Below are positions 31,899-41,311 of a stretch of 64,000 bases of DNA, piece after piece. Position 1 is the stretch's first letter. Every line of letters starts with the position of its first letter. This stretch comes from Corynebacterium wankanglinii (lineage in GTDB: Bacteria > Actinomycetota > Actinomycetes > Mycobacteriales > Mycobacteriaceae), in the NCBI GenBank assembly GCA_014490595.1, contig CP061031.1, forward strand, positions 434,001 to 498,000, read 5' to 3'. The translations under genes and the position numbers were made by a program. The notes beneath the pieces were generated by a model. The model was not told where the DNA came from, did no database searches, and saw only the letters and a program-made list of their open reading frames with translations.

Positions 31899-32137
31899 TG
31901 GCAACCGGTACCCCCGCATCTGAGTTCCGTGAGCTGAGCGACGACGAGCTGCGCACCCGCCTGACCGAGGCGAAGGAAGAGCTGTTTAACCTGCGCTTCC
32001 AGCTTGCAACTGGCCAGCTGACCAACAACCGCCGCATCTCCACCGTGAAGCGCGACATCGCTCGCATCTACACGGTGCTGCGCGAGCGTGAGCTTGGCCT
32101 GTCCGTCGTCCCGGAGTCCACGGGAGCTGAGGCATAA
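31898..32137 (+). CDS. rpmC: 50S ribosomal protein L29
   Basis: A 79-residue two-helix protein, longer than the 63 of E. coli, with extra residues at both ends. The core [21 protein letters not shown] and the [12 protein letters not shown] helix define the family. The start at 31898 (TAATG overlap) is preferred over an upstream ATG inside rplP. rpsQ follows after two bases. Confidence 0.97.
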   Translation: MATGTPASEFRELSDDELRTRLTEAKEELFNLRFQLATGQLTNNRRISTVKRDIARIYTVLRERELGLSVVPESTGAEA

Positions 32138-32139
32138 CC

Positions 32140-32454
32140 ATGAGTGAGGCAAACGTGACTGAGAAGACCGCTGGTGAGAAGCACACCCCGGCTCAGCCGA
32201 AAGAGAAGGGCCTGCAGAAGCGCCGTCGTGGCTACGTCGTGTCCGACAAGATGGACAAGACGATCGTTGTAGAGGTCGAGGACCGCAAGTCCCACGCCCT
32301 CTACGGCAAGATCGTGCGTACCACCACGCGCGTGAAGGCACACGACGAGGAGAACAGCGCCGGAGTCGGCGACCTCGTGCGCATCGAGGAGACGCGTCCG
32401 CTGTCCAAGGACAAGCACTTCCGTCTCGTCGAGATCATTGAGAAGGCTCGCTAA
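32140..32454 (+). CDS. rpsQ: 30S ribosomal protein S17
   Basis: A 104-residue protein with a 25-residue N-terminal extension before the family core ([20 protein letters not shown]). The C-terminal core [20 protein letters not shown] is complete. It is the last gene of this part of the S10 operon: a strong terminator lies 23 bases downstream, and rplN is about 10 kb away instead of adjacent. Confidence 0.98.
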   Translation: MSEANVTEKTAGEKHTPAQPKEKGLQKRRRGYVVSDKMDKTIVVEVEDRKSHALYGKIVRTTTRVKAHDEENSAGVGDLVRIEETRPLSKDKHFRLVEIIEKAR

Positions 32455-32476
32455 AAGCGCGTAGCTTCTCGACGAC

Positions 32477-32510
32477 GTACCCGCCCGACCTGTGTCGGGC
32501 GGGTACTTTT
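32477..32510 (+). terminator. Strong terminator of the S10 operon
   Basis: A perfect 13-bp stem GTACCCGCCCGAC/GTCGGGCGGGTAC with loop CTGT is followed by TTTT. Confidence 0.95.
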
Positions 32511-32523
32511 GTTTTCGGCTGGG

Positions 32524-32788
32524 ATGTTCGGCCAGAGTTCACCTGGAATTGATGGGGACTTCGACGGCACCGGCAAGTGGATCCCGTTGCTCACCGCGCA
32601 CCCTGACGGTACCGCCGAGTCCCACGTGGACGCTTCACCGGCGAAAAGCTTGCAATCTACACCAGGCGCGCCGCGGATGAGGCCGGCGCCACCGGCGAGG
32701 ACGCGAAAAAGAACCAGGAGGACGTCACCGAGTACGCCCCGGTCCGCGAGAACAAGAACGGCCAGAAGATCGGTGTGGAGAAGGCGTA
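32524..32788 (+). pseudogene. Remnant of a PhoX-like (DUF839) phosphatase C-terminus
   Basis: The fragment reads DFDGTGKWIPLLTAHPDGTA followed, after a one-base frame break near 32632, by FTGEKLAIYTRRAADEAGAT and a hydrophilic tail to TAG at 32786-32788. The WIPLL and TRRAADEAGAT blocks resemble the C-terminal part of bacterial PhoX-type alkaline phosphatases. The roughly 500 upstream residues are absent and no start signal exists, so this is a decayed fragment. The family match comes from memory and needs a search. Confidence 0.45.
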
Positions 32789-32864
32789 GGGCGCCGATGG
32801 CCTAAAACGTACCCCGCTCCCGGCCCGTGGATGGGTCGGCAGCGGGGGTTTCGTGTTTGCACTT

Positions 32865-32892
32865 TTTACAGTAGTGAAAGCGCGGGTACGAT
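32865..32892 (+). promoter_or_regulatory. Predicted glmS promoter
   Basis: TTTACA (32865-32870) and TACGAT (32887-32892) have 16-base spacing. The -10 box ends eight bases before the ATG, so the mRNA is probably leaderless. No glmS ribozyme can fit here. Confidence 0.6.
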
Positions 32893-32900
32893 TTTCTCTC

Positions 32901-34766
32901 ATGTGTGGAATCGTTGGATACGTCGGCGCCGGAGCAGCTGAGCGCGACGCCAAGAATGTCATTGTCGAGGGCCTTCGCCGTCTCGAATACCGCGGCTACG
33001 ATTCGGCCGGTGTGGCCGTAGCCAACAACGGGGTGATCGAGTGCCGCAAGAAGGCGGGAAAGGTCGCTGACTTGGAGGCGGAGATCGCCGATAACCCCAT
33101 CCCGGCCTCCAAGCTGGGTATCGGCCACACCCGCTGGGCCACGCACGGCGGCCCGACCGATGCGAACGCCCACCCGCACGTGGTCGGCGGCGGCCGCATG
33201 GCCGTGGTCCACAATGGCATCATCGAGAACTTTGCGGGGTTGAAAGCGGAGCTCGTCGATAAGGGCTACAGCTTCGTCTCCGAAACTGATACTGAGGTGG
33301 CCGGCACGTTGCTGCTGGACATCTACGATAATGAGGCAGACGGCGACCTCACCCGTGCGATGCAGCTGACCGCGCAGCGCCTCGAGGGCGCGTTTACGTT
33401 GCTGGCGATCCACGCGGATCACCCGGACCGCATTGTCGCGGCGCGTTGGAACTCGCCGTTGGTGATCGGTGTGGGCGAGGGCGAGAACTTCCTCAGCTCC
33501 GACGTCGCCGGCTTCATCGAGTTCACCCGCGACGCCGTGGAGATGGACAACGGCCAGATTGTCACGCTGACCGCCGACGGCTACGACGTCTGCGACTTCG
33601 GGGGCAACCCGGCCCACGCCAAGCCGTTTACCGTCGAGTGGGACGTCACCGCAGCAGAGAAGGGCGGCTACAACTCCTTCATGGAAAAGGAGATCCATGA
33701 TCAGCCTTCCGCAGTGCGCGACACCCTCTATGGCCGCTTCGACGAAGACGGCAAGCTCACGTTAGACGAGCTGCGTATCGACGAGTCGGTGCTGCGCTCC
33801 ATCAACAAGATCATCATCGTCGCTTGCGGTACCGCCTCCTACGCGGGGCAGGTCGCGCGCTACGCCATCGAGCACTGGTGCCGCATTCCGACGGAGGTGG
33901 AGCTCGCGCACGAGTTCCGCTACCGCGACCCGATTGTCAACGAGCGCACGCTTGTGGTGGCCGTGTCCCAGTCCGGAGAGACCATGGACACGTTGATGGC
34001 TGTGCGCCATGCCCGCGAGCAGGGCGCGAAGGTGATTGCCATCTGCAACACGGTCGGATCTTCCATCCCTCGCGAGGCGGACGCCTCCCTGTACACCTAC
34101 GCCGGCCCCGAGATCGCAGTGGCGTCGACGAAGGCGTTTATCTCCCAGATTGTGGCCGCGTACCTGCTGGCCCTCTACCTGGCGCAGGTGCGGGGCGACA
34201 AGTACGCCGACGAAATCCGCCAGATTGTGGACGAGCTGCAGGAGATGCCGGACAAGATTCAGCGCGTGCTGGACAACGAGGACCAGGTGAAGCAGCTGGG
34301 CCAGGACATGGCCGACGCCAAATCCGTGTTGTTCCTGGGCCGGCACGTTGGCTTCCCGGTAGCCCTCGAAGGCGCGCTGAAGCTCAAGGAGGTCGCCTAC
34401 CTGCACTCCGAGGGATTCGCCGCCGGCGAGCTCAAGCACGGCCCGATCGCGCTCGTGGAGGAGGGGCAGCCGGTGTTCATCATCGTGCCGTCCAAGCGCT
34501 CCCGCAACAACCTGCACGCCAAGGTCGTCTCCAACATCCAGGAAGTTCGCGCCCGCGGTGCGGTCACCATCGTCATCGCGGAGGAGGGCGATACCGACGT
34601 GGAGGCGTACGCGGACCACATCATCCGCATCCCGCAGTCCGCGGGGCTCATGCAGCCGCTGTTGTCCACCGTTCCGCTGCAGATCTTCGCCTGCGCGGTG
34701 GCGGAGGCTCGGGGCCTGAACGTGGACCAGCCGCGCAACTTGGCGAAGTCGGTGACGGTGGAGTAA
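32901..34766 (+). CDS. glmS: Glutamine--fructose-6-phosphate aminotransferase (isomerizing)
   Basis: A 621-residue enzyme that makes glucosamine-6-phosphate, the first step to UDP-GlcNAc for peptidoglycan. The catalytic Cys follows the initiator Met (MCGIVGYVGAG), with RLEYRGYDSAGVAV and the GHTRWATHG loop in the glutaminase domain (residues 1-240). Two SIS domains follow (VACGTASYAGQV, SQSGETMDT). The C-terminus ends QPRNLAKSVTVE as expected. The gene sits inside the split S10/spc region next to fructose-related genes, which is not its usual place in the genus. Confidence 0.97.
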   Translation: MCGIVGYVGAGAAERDAKNVIVEGLRRLEYRGYDSAGVAVANNGVIECRKKAGKVADLEAEIADNPIPASKLGIGHTRWATHGGPTDANAHPHVVGGGRMAVVHNGIIENFAGLKAELVDKGYSFVSETDTEVAGTLLLDIYDNEADGDLTRAMQLTAQRLEGAFTLLAIHADHPDRIVAARWNSPLVIGVGEGENFLSSDVAGFIEFTRDAVEMDNGQIVTLTADGYDVCDFGGNPAHAKPFTVEWDVTAAEKGGYNSFMEKEIHDQPSAVRDTLYGRFDEDGKLTLDELRIDESVLRSINKIIIVACGTASYAGQVARYAIEHWCRIPTEVELAHEFRYRDPIVNERTLVVAVSQSGETMDTLMAVRHAREQGAKVIAICNTVGSSIPREADASLYTYAGPEIAVASTKAFISQIVAAYLLALYLAQVRGDKYADEIRQIVDELQEMPDKIQRVLDNEDQVKQLGQDMADAKSVLFLGRHVGFPVALEGALKLKEVAYLHSEGFAAGELKHGPIALVEEGQPVFIIVPSKRSRNNLHAKVVSNIQEVRARGAVTIVIAEEGDTDVEAYADHIIRIPQSAGLMQPLLSTVPLQIFACAVAEARGLNVDQPRNLAKSVTVE

Positions 34767-34778
34767 CACACACGGGGC

Positions 34779-35669
34779 TTACCCGGCGCCCAGCTCCCGC
34801 AGGTACGGGGGCTGGGCGCCGGTGCGGGCGACAGTGATGGCGGCAGCGCGGGCCGCGAAGTCGAGGATCTCGCGCCAGTCCTCTTCGCCCAGCGCGGCGA
34901 CTCCGTTGCGGTCAAGCCCTCGTGCTGCCAGCTGGTACACCAGTGCGGCCATGACGGTGTCGCCGGCGCCGATGGTGTCAGCGACTTTTACGGCGGGCGC
35001 GGCCACTTCGACGGTGCCGAACGGGGCGCGCACGCCAATGCCGTTGCCGCCCAGCGTGGTCACTACCACCGGTACGTGCGAGGTGTCGCCGAGGAACTCT
35101 ATTTCCTCGTCGGACAGCTTCAGCAGCGTCACAGATTCCAGCATTCCGCGGAGAAACAGACGGTGTTTCTCGGATGCGAAGGCGGGGCGGATGTTCGGGT
35201 CCAGGCACACCACCGCGCCGGCTTCTGCAGATCGGCGTGCCGCGGCGGCGTAGCGCAGCGACGCCGGTTCCAAGGCCAAGGACAAAGTGCCGAAGACGGC
35301 GAACCCTTCCGTGATCGGCTCGGGTTCGGCCAGCCTGTCGGCGGTGCCCTCGACGTAGAAGGTGTAGGCCGCAGCACCGTTCGGGTCGAGCGACGCGACT
35401 GCCAGCGTGGTCGGCTCCGGTCCTTGGCCGCAGTGGGAGAGGTCCACGCCGTCGGCGGCGAGGGATTCGCGGAGGGCGCGCCCGAAGGCGTCGTCAGACA
35501 GGCGTGATTGGAACGCGACGTCAGCGCCGAGGCGGCCGAGTGCACGCGCTACGTTGAACGGCCCGCCGCCGAGCGCGGGAGTCAGCGGCGCGAGCGGTTC
35601 GGCGGCGGCAGGGACCAGGTCGACGAGCGCCTCGCCGTACACGGTGATGCGAGCGGTGGGGGAGGTCAT
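34779..35669 (-). CDS. PfkB-family carbohydrate kinase, probable fructokinase
   Basis: A 296-residue ribokinase-fold kinase. The N-terminal GEALVDLVP and GGGPFNVARALGRLG motifs and the C-terminal ATP/anion-hole signature DTIGAGDTVMAAL (catalytic Asp in GAGD, near residue 245) are complete. Fructose is the inferred substrate because the gene is divergent from a GH32 sucrose/fructan hydrolase with only 20 bp between start codons. TAGTCT seven bases before the ATG supports a leaderless start. It converges with glmS (12-bp gap). Confidence 0.85.
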   Translation of the reverse strand: MTSPTARITVYGEALVDLVPAAAEPLAPLTPALGGGPFNVARALGRLGADVAFQSRLSDDAFGRALRESLAADGVDLSHCGQGPEPTTLAVASLDPNGAAAYTFYVEGTADRLAEPEPITEGFAVFGTLSLALEPASLRYAAAARRSAEAGAVVCLDPNIRPAFASEKHRLFLRGMLESVTLLKLSDEEIEFLGDTSHVPVVVTTLGGNGIGVRAPFGTVEVAAPAVKVADTIGAGDTVMAALVYQLAARGLDRNGVAALGEEDWREILDFAARAAAITVARTGAQPPYLRELGAG

Positions 35670-35672
35670 GCA

Positions 35673-35685
35673 CCGTAGACTACGG
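35673..35685. promoter_or_regulatory. Palindromic divergent promoter (two -10 boxes on one inverted repeat)
   Basis: CCGTAG-A-CTACGG is a perfect inverted repeat in the 20-bp spacer between two start codons. It reads TAGACT (35676-35681) eight bases before the GH32 ATG on the plus strand and TAGTCT (35677-35682) seven bases before the kinase ATG on the minus strand. Both transcripts would be leaderless, and the -35 regions would fall inside the opposite genes. Confidence 0.6.
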
Positions 35686-35689
35686 AATT

Positions 35690-36954
35690 ATGACGTACCG
35701 GCCGAAGCACCACCTCACTGCGCCGCAAGGGCGTTTGAATGACCCGAACGGGCTGACCCTTGTCGGGGATCAGCTACACGTGTTCTACCAGCACGATCCT
35801 TCGTTTCCGCTGCAGCCGAAGCGCACTGGCTGGGGCCACGCGGTGACAACGCTGGGCAGCGGCGAGTGGCGCCATTTCCCCATGGCGCTGTACCCGGACC
35901 ATCCTTACGACCTCAACGGCTGCTACTCGGGGTCGGCGGTCCTCGACGGCGATTCGCTGCGCCTGTTTTACACCGGCAACCTCAAGCGCGACGGGCAGCG
36001 TTTGACCAGCCAGAACATCGTGGATGTTCATGACATTGCGGGGCCGATGGGCGGTACGTACCGACGCCGCGCAAACAATCCTGTCATCGACGGCGCGCCG
36101 GAGGGGTTCACCGCGCACTTCCGCGACCCTCACGTCTCCAGGAGCGCCGACGGCACATGGCGCATGGTCATAGGCGCGCAGCGCACCAACCATACGGGCG
36201 CGGTGGTGCTTTACACTTCCGCGGATCTGGATCAATGGGAGCTGGCCGGGGCGCTGGAATTTTCGGGCTTGAATTACAACACCGCCTCGGCCTACATGTG
36301 GGAGTGTCCGAACCTGCTGCGCATGACAGACCAGGCGACTGGCGAGGAGCTCGAGGTACTCGTGTTCTGCCCGCAGTATCCGGATTCGGACGAGTGCGGT
36401 TATGTCGTCGGCACGCTGGATGGCACCCGCTTTAACGTCCGCACCGACTTCACCCCGCTGGATTACGGCCATCAGTTCTATGCCCCGCAGCTGCTCCCCC
36501 ATGGTGCGGGTGCGCTGGCGCTCGGTTGGATGGGGCTGCCGGCGCGCGATGACACCCCGTCGCTCGCGGAGGAGGGGTGGGTGCACTCGCTGACGCTGGT
36601 GCGCGAGCTTGTGCTTATCGACGGCTACCTTCGGACCTCCCTCGCCATCCCGAAGCAACCGGACATGCTTGTCGCCACACACGAACTTGCAGGAGCGCCG
36701 TGGTCTGCGGAGCTCGTGAACGTTGACGGCGCGGTGGGCGCGGAGTTGGCGTGGCAGCCGCAGGTGGGCGGGCGGGGTGTGATCACTTTGACGGTCGACG
36801 GGATCGCGCGGTGGGCGGAGTGCGCTGCGGGCCAGCTCGTGGTGTGCGCGGACGGGGCTGCGGTGGAGTGCACAGCTGGCGGGGGAGAGGTGGCCTTTTC
36901 CTCCGCCGTGTTCCCCCGGGCGCGGCACCGTGGGGTGAGCTGCGGGTGCGTTAA
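35690..36954 (+). CDS. GH32 sucrose-6-phosphate hydrolase / beta-fructofuranosidase, 3' end broken by an apparent one-base deletion
   Basis: A glycoside hydrolase family 32 enzyme. The three catalytic motifs are present: NDPN (nucleophile Asp, residues 17-20), FRDPH (transition-state stabiliser, about 144-148) and WECPNL (acid/base Glu, about 204). There is no signal peptide, so it acts in the cytoplasm on sucrose or sucrose-6-phosphate. Near the end one C is missing in the run 36913-36917. Restoring it gives PPGAAPWGELRVR and a stop at 36952-36954 (421 residues, the family size). Without it the frame runs on antisense to thiD with meaningless sequence. Confidence 0.88.
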
Positions 36955-37021
36955 AGGTCACAGTAAACGCTTTGGGCGAGCGCGCGGGCGCAGCAGGTTC
37001 GACCGCGGTCTAAGGCCGCCC

Positions 37022-37843
37022 CTACACCCCGCCCGCCAGCCGGTACAGGCGGTGGAAGTGGTGCACGGGCCCGTGGCCCCGGCCCACGTTGAGCTCGTCT
37101 GCGTGCGCGATCGCCTCATGGAGCCACTGAGAGGCCCAGGTGACGGCGACGGGGGCGCTGTCTACAACCATGCGGGTGGCCAGCGCCGAGGACAGCGAGC
37201 ACCCGGTGCCGTGGGTGTTTCTCGTGTCCACGCGCGCGACCTCGACGGTGTGGACCGCGCCGTTGGGGGCGACGAGCGCGTTGGATGCGTGCCCGCCTTC
37301 GAGGTGGCCGCCCTTGACTAGCACCTGCACGCCCGCCTCGGCCGCGTATGCCCGCCCGGCATCGATCGCGGCGTCGAAGGTATCAGGCACCGGCTGGCCG
37401 GTCAGCACCGCGAGCTCCGGAATATTGGGCGTGACCACGTCGGCGTGGTCACGGATAAGTTGGCGCAACGCTTCCTCGGCGTCCTCGGTGAGGAGGCGAT
37501 CGCCGGAGGTGGCGACCATCACCGGGTCCACTACCACAACCGGCACGGGGTGGGCGGCCAGATAGTCGGAGACGGTGCGGGTCGTCGCCACGTCCCCCAA
37601 CATGCCGATCTTCACCGAGTCGACCTGCACGTCGTCGAAGACCGCGTCGAGCTGCGCGTGCAAGAACGCCTGCGGGGGCGTGTGGATTTCGCGCACACCC
37701 TGGGTGTTCTGCGCCACCAAGGCCGTGATCACGTTCATGCCGAAGCCGCCGGCGGCTGCAATGGCCTTCAGGTCGGCCTGCGCGCCGGCGCCGCCTGTGG
37801 GGTCGGTGCCGGCGATGGATAGGACTCTCGGGATGCGTGTCAT
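37022..37843 (-). CDS. thiD: Hydroxymethylpyrimidine / phosphomethylpyrimidine kinase
   Basis: A 273-residue ribokinase-fold enzyme that phosphorylates HMP and HMP-P for thiamine synthesis. The motifs SIAGTDPTGGAGAQADLKA (residues 9-27), VDPVMVATSGD and the anion hole NTHGTGCSLSSALA (about 209-222, catalytic Cys) match ThiD. It is a single domain and is not fused to ThiE. TACGGT eight bases before the ATG suggests a leaderless mRNA. I see no TPP riboswitch upstream, and no other thi gene is adjacent. Confidence 0.93.
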   Translation of the reverse strand: MTRIPRVLSIAGTDPTGGAGAQADLKAIAAAGGFGMNVITALVAQNTQGVREIHTPPQAFLHAQLDAVFDDVQVDSVKIGMLGDVATTRTVSDYLAAHPVPVVVVDPVMVATSGDRLLTEDAEEALRQLIRDHADVVTPNIPELAVLTGQPVPDTFDAAIDAGRAYAAEAGVQVLVKGGHLEGGHASNALVAPNGAVHTVEVARVDTRNTHGTGCSLSSALATRMVVDSAPVAVTWASQWLHEAIAHADELNVGRGHGPVHHFHRLYRLAGGV

Positions 37844-37851
37844 GACCGCCG

Positions 37852-37857
37852 ACCGTA
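37852..37857 (-). promoter_or_regulatory. Predicted -10 box of thiD
   Basis: TACGGT on the minus strand ends eight bases before the thiD ATG, just after the stop of the upstream GTPase gene. Confidence 0.45.
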
Positions 37858-37865
37858 CCGGGAAA

Positions 37866-39457
37866 CTACCCCGCGGCGACGGCGATGCGCTCCGCGAAGC
37901 GGGAGTAGTCCTCCCGGATGGCCAGGAGCGGATCCACTACCGCGGTCTGGGAGACCTCGGCGACTTGCTTCTGCACCGCCGCACGCGTCCTGCGTTTCAC
38001 TCCGGAGCCCAGCATGCCGCCGAAGACTGCGCTGGTCAGGCCGATGATTAGGCCGGTGAGCAGGCCCGCCATGATCAGCAGCGTCGGGATCGGCCACCCC
38101 TCTACATCGGGCACGAGATCCCCGCCCAGCAGCGGAGTGAGCACGCCGGGAACGAACGCGACCAAGAGATACCACAGCACGCCCACCAGCGCGGCGAGCA
38201 GCGCGAGCCACTGAAACACGGTCAGTACCGACCAGCCTTTCGACGGCTCCGCAGGCAGAGAGGCACGCGCGACCGCACGGTCTAGCTCCGCGGGCAGGCC
38301 GGCGGAGACCTCCTCGGCGTGGTCCGCAACGGCGGCGGACCACTCCTGAGGCAGCCCATCCGCCACCTTGGTGGCGTAGTCGCGCACACCCCGGTTGGCC
38401 ACGGCCTTGGACGCCGCGTCGAGTTCCGGCATGGATGTACGGTGCACGCCGAGTTCGTCGGGCGTCTCCCGCAGGCCCAACCGGCGCAGCGGGTCGGGTT
38501 TGAAGCGGGTGATCCAGGAGGTCATAAGCCAGCCGGTGCGCTCCCGCAGCCGCTTGCGGTAGGCGGCTGCGGTGGTCTCCGCGATGCGGTCCGCACCGGC
38601 TGCTTGCGCCAGCACGGCGTCCATGTCGCGCTTTGCATGCTTATCGACGCCTCCGGCACCCCTCACCCCGGCATACCCCTGGGCTACGGAGCGGATGTCC
38701 GCCTCGATGCGGGCGGTCTGCGCCGTGTGGGCTTTCGCCACCCGGGCAATGGCCCCGCGCAGGTCGTCGATTCCCGCGCCGGTGATCGTGGAGGTGGGCA
38801 CGACCTGGACGTTGGACAGGCCGTCGTTACGCAAAAGCCCCGCGTACGAGTCCGCGACCGTGCCCACGTCGCCTGCGGCAAGCAGGTCGGCTTTGTTGAG
38901 CACGGCGAGTGTGACCGCGGAGTGGTTGGCGTGGGGGCGGATGAACTGGTCGTGGATGACGCTGTCGGCGTACTTCTCCGGATCGGAGACCCACACCAGC
39001 ACGTCCACCTGCCCGGCCAGACGCTCCGCGATCGCGCGGTTGGAGGCCTCCACGGAATCAAAGTCCGGCAGATCCAGCAGGATCAACGGACCCGCACCCC
39101 GCGCGAACTCGCCTTGGCGCACGCGGCGGTCCTCCACACCCAGCCAATCCAACAACTCCTCGGAGCCGTCCGCCTCCCAGATGGCGGCGAGAGGGAAGAC
39201 GTCGTCGGACGGCGTGCGGCGGCTTTGCCCAGGTCTTCGCCGACGACTGCGTTAAACAGCGACGTCTTGCCAGAGCCGGTGGCGCCGAAGAACCCGACGA
39301 CGGTGTGCTCCGCGGATAGCGCGCGCCGCTCCGCACCGGCCCGCGCCACCCGCTCAAGGCCCTCGCGGTGGGCAGGGGAGAGGTATGGCGCGCCGATGTG
39401 CGCAGCTTCCTCTAACGCCGCGAGGCGCTCACCGAGGCCAGCCTTTTTCTTAAACAT
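37866..39457 (-). CDS. Dynamin-like GTPase (second of tandem pair), frame broken by an apparent one-base deletion
   Basis: The P-loop GATGSGKTSLFNAVVG lies near residues 50-65. A G is missing near 39207 (minus-strand CCGGAC read as CCGAC). The protein then continues VFPLAAIWEADGSEELLDWL with G3 DLPDFDSVE and G4 LNKADL. Restored, it has 530 residues. Two hydrophobic segments occur near the C-terminus (VLTVFQWLALLAALVGVLWY and IPTLLIMAGLLTGLIIGLTS). The start codon overlaps the upstream GTPase gene by eight bases. It probably acts on the plasma membrane together with that partner. Confidence 0.8.
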
Positions 39458-41282
39458 CGTTGTCACCCTTGCCAAAGGTGCCGCGCAGCTGGTCGAACAG
39501 CCCGCGCAGGGTGCCACGCTCGAAGCTATCCTCCACATCTTCCTGCACCGCGGGAAGCTGCGGTTTTTCCTCAATACCGAGGAGCCTCACGTCCACCGCG
39601 CGCTTCGCCTGCCGGGTAGCCTCACGGAGCTGGTCCGCGGTGGCGCCCTCAAGCAGTGGGTCGGTGAGTTCGTGGTAGCGGTCGCGTTCCGCGGCAAACA
39701 GCTCCCCGAGGCGCTGGTTCAAGTCCTCACGGGCCTCGACGACCATGCGGCGCACGGTGTCTTCGCCGAAGATGGTCTCCAGGAGTTTCTGGCCGACCAC
39801 CGCGGAGCCGCCCGCGATGGCCACCTCGCCGCCGGTGATACCAGCAGTGGATGCGAACACCGCGAGCATGAGCGCGACGGTGACCACGTTGAGGCCGAAG
39901 GACATGATGCGGGCGCGCTGGCGCTTGTCGCCCGCAGTATCTTGGATCCGCTGCACCATCGCCTGCTGCCAGTCGCGGACTAGTTGGGCGGCTTGCGCGG
40001 AGATATCGGTGCTGGCGCGGGCAAGCGCCGGGTCCGCGTCCGCACGCAGATCAGGGGCGATCGCGCCGGTGTGGGACCAGGCGCGGCCAGCGGCCGTCTC
40101 AGCTGCATCCACAATGACCGCGTGCAGGCCAGTTTCGATCTCGGTCTCCACCTCGCGCAGGGGAGCGGGCTCGCCCGTGAAGAAGCTGCCCAACTTGTCC
40201 ACCGCGCTGGAGAACCAGCGCTCGAAGCCGCGGAACACGTCGGAGGTGCCGATGACGTCTTGCCAGCGGTCCATCACCTCGGAGCGCAGCAGCTTGCCGT
40301 CGGAGGTGGCGTCTATGACATGGCGATTGGCGGCGGTGTACAGCTCGTGGATCGCTTCATCCAGCTGGTTGGCAAAGTTCTCTTGGCGCTCGCGGCGGCC
40401 CACCAAGGCCTCCACACGGGCTAGCACCGATTCAACTGCGCCAGCCACGGTCTTGCCCGCAACGTCGCGCCGGGCAACAGTGTCCTGGGCGAGCGCGGTG
40501 AGGTAGTCGCGCAGGGGAGCTACCAGCTCCTCTCCCAGAAATTCGCCGACCTGTTCGCCGCCGAGGTCTGCGACGAACGGGACGGTGAACACGGTGGATC
40601 GAGACAGTCCCGCGTCATTCATCATGCGGCGCAAATCATCCGGCACCGTTTCGGCGGCCTTGTCGTCGAGACGGTTGAGCACCACGGCCACCTCGATGCC
40701 GCGGCCGGCGGCGTCGTGAAGGAAGTTCCACACCAGCTGGTCCGCGTAACGGGCCGGCGTGGTGACGAAGATCCACAGGTCTGCAGCCGCGAGCAGCTGA
40801 GACGCCAAAGCCCGGTTCTGGTCGTCGATGGAGTCGAAGTCCGGTGCATCGAGCAGCGCGAGCCCCTCCGGGATTCGGTGCGTCTCAACAACGCGCAGGG
40901 TGGTCGACTGTTCGTCTCCCGCGCCGTGGGAGCGGGCTAGCCCCGGCAACACCTGCGGGGAGTTGAACCAATCCGCGTCGCCGGGGTTTGCCACCAGCAC
41001 TGGCTGACGGGTGGTGGGGCGGATCACGCCCGGGTGAGATACCCGCTCGCGCAGCAGCGCATTGACCAGGGTGGATTTGCCGGAGCCCGTGGATCCGCCA
41101 ATCACCGCGAGCAGCGGGGCATCGAGATTTGCCAAGCGGGGCAGCACATAATCGTCCAGCTGGTTAACAATGGCGCGGGCTTCGGGCGCGACGTCGACAG
41201 GCAACGCGGTGTCTGCGACCGCATTGCGCACGCCGCGCACTGCCTCGAGGACATCTGGAGTTTGGGTAGTCACCCACTCCAT
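39450..41282 (-). CDS. Dynamin-like GTPase (first of tandem pair)
   Basis: A 610-residue protein with P-loop GGSTGSGKSTLVNALL (about residues 61-76), G3 DAPDFDS and a G4-like LNRLDD. A long helical region follows, then a hydrophobic stretch (FGLNVVTVALMLAVFAST and onward, about 455-490) likely to insert in the membrane. Tandem large GTPases of this layout in actinobacteria include IniA/IniC of mycobacteria and DynA/DynB of Streptomyces, which remodel membranes. Homology to a specific pair is not established here. The downstream partner is translationally coupled. Confidence 0.85.
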   Translation of the reverse strand: MEWVTTQTPDVLEAVRGVRNAVADTALPVDVAPEARAIVNQLDDYVLPRLANLDAPLLAVIGGSTGSGKSTLVNALLRERVSHPGVIRPTTRQPVLVANPGDADWFNSPQVLPGLARSHGAGDEQSTTLRVVETHRIPEGLALLDAPDFDSIDDQNRALASQLLAAADLWIFVTTPARYADQLVWNFLHDAAGRGIEVAVVLNRLDDKAAETVPDDLRRMMNDAGLSRSTVFTVPFVADLGGEQVGEFLGEELVAPLRDYLTALAQDTVARRDVAGKTVAGAVESVLARVEALVGRRERQENFANQLDEAIHELYTAANRHVIDATSDGKLLRSEVMDRWQDVIGTSDVFRGFERWFSSAVDKLGSFFTGEPAPLREVETEIETGLHAVIVDAAETAAGRAWSHTGAIAPDLRADADPALARASTDISAQAAQLVRDWQQAMVQRIQDTAGDKRQRARIMSFGLNVVTVALMLAVFASTAGITGGEVAIAGGSAVVGQKLLETIFGEDTVRRMVVEAREDLNQRLGELFAAERDRYHELTDPLLEGATADQLREATRQAKRAVDVRLLGIEEKPQLPAVQEDVEDSFERGTLRGLFDQLRGTFGKGDNDV

Positions 41283-41311
41283 TTTGGCAGAGAGACGGGT
41301 CGCCGGGGTGG

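Noticed and set aside
32789..32900. glmS ribozyme or other riboswitch ahead of glmS
   Set aside because: The promoter -10 box ends eight bases before the ATG, so there is no leader to contain one.
36955..37321. C-terminal extension of the GH32 enzyme over thiD
   Set aside because: It exists only because of the apparent one-base deletion at 36913-36917. The true stop is at 36952-36954.
37844..37900. TPP riboswitch ahead of thiD
   Set aside because: The upstream gene's stop lies only 22 bases away, and no THI-box sequence is visible.
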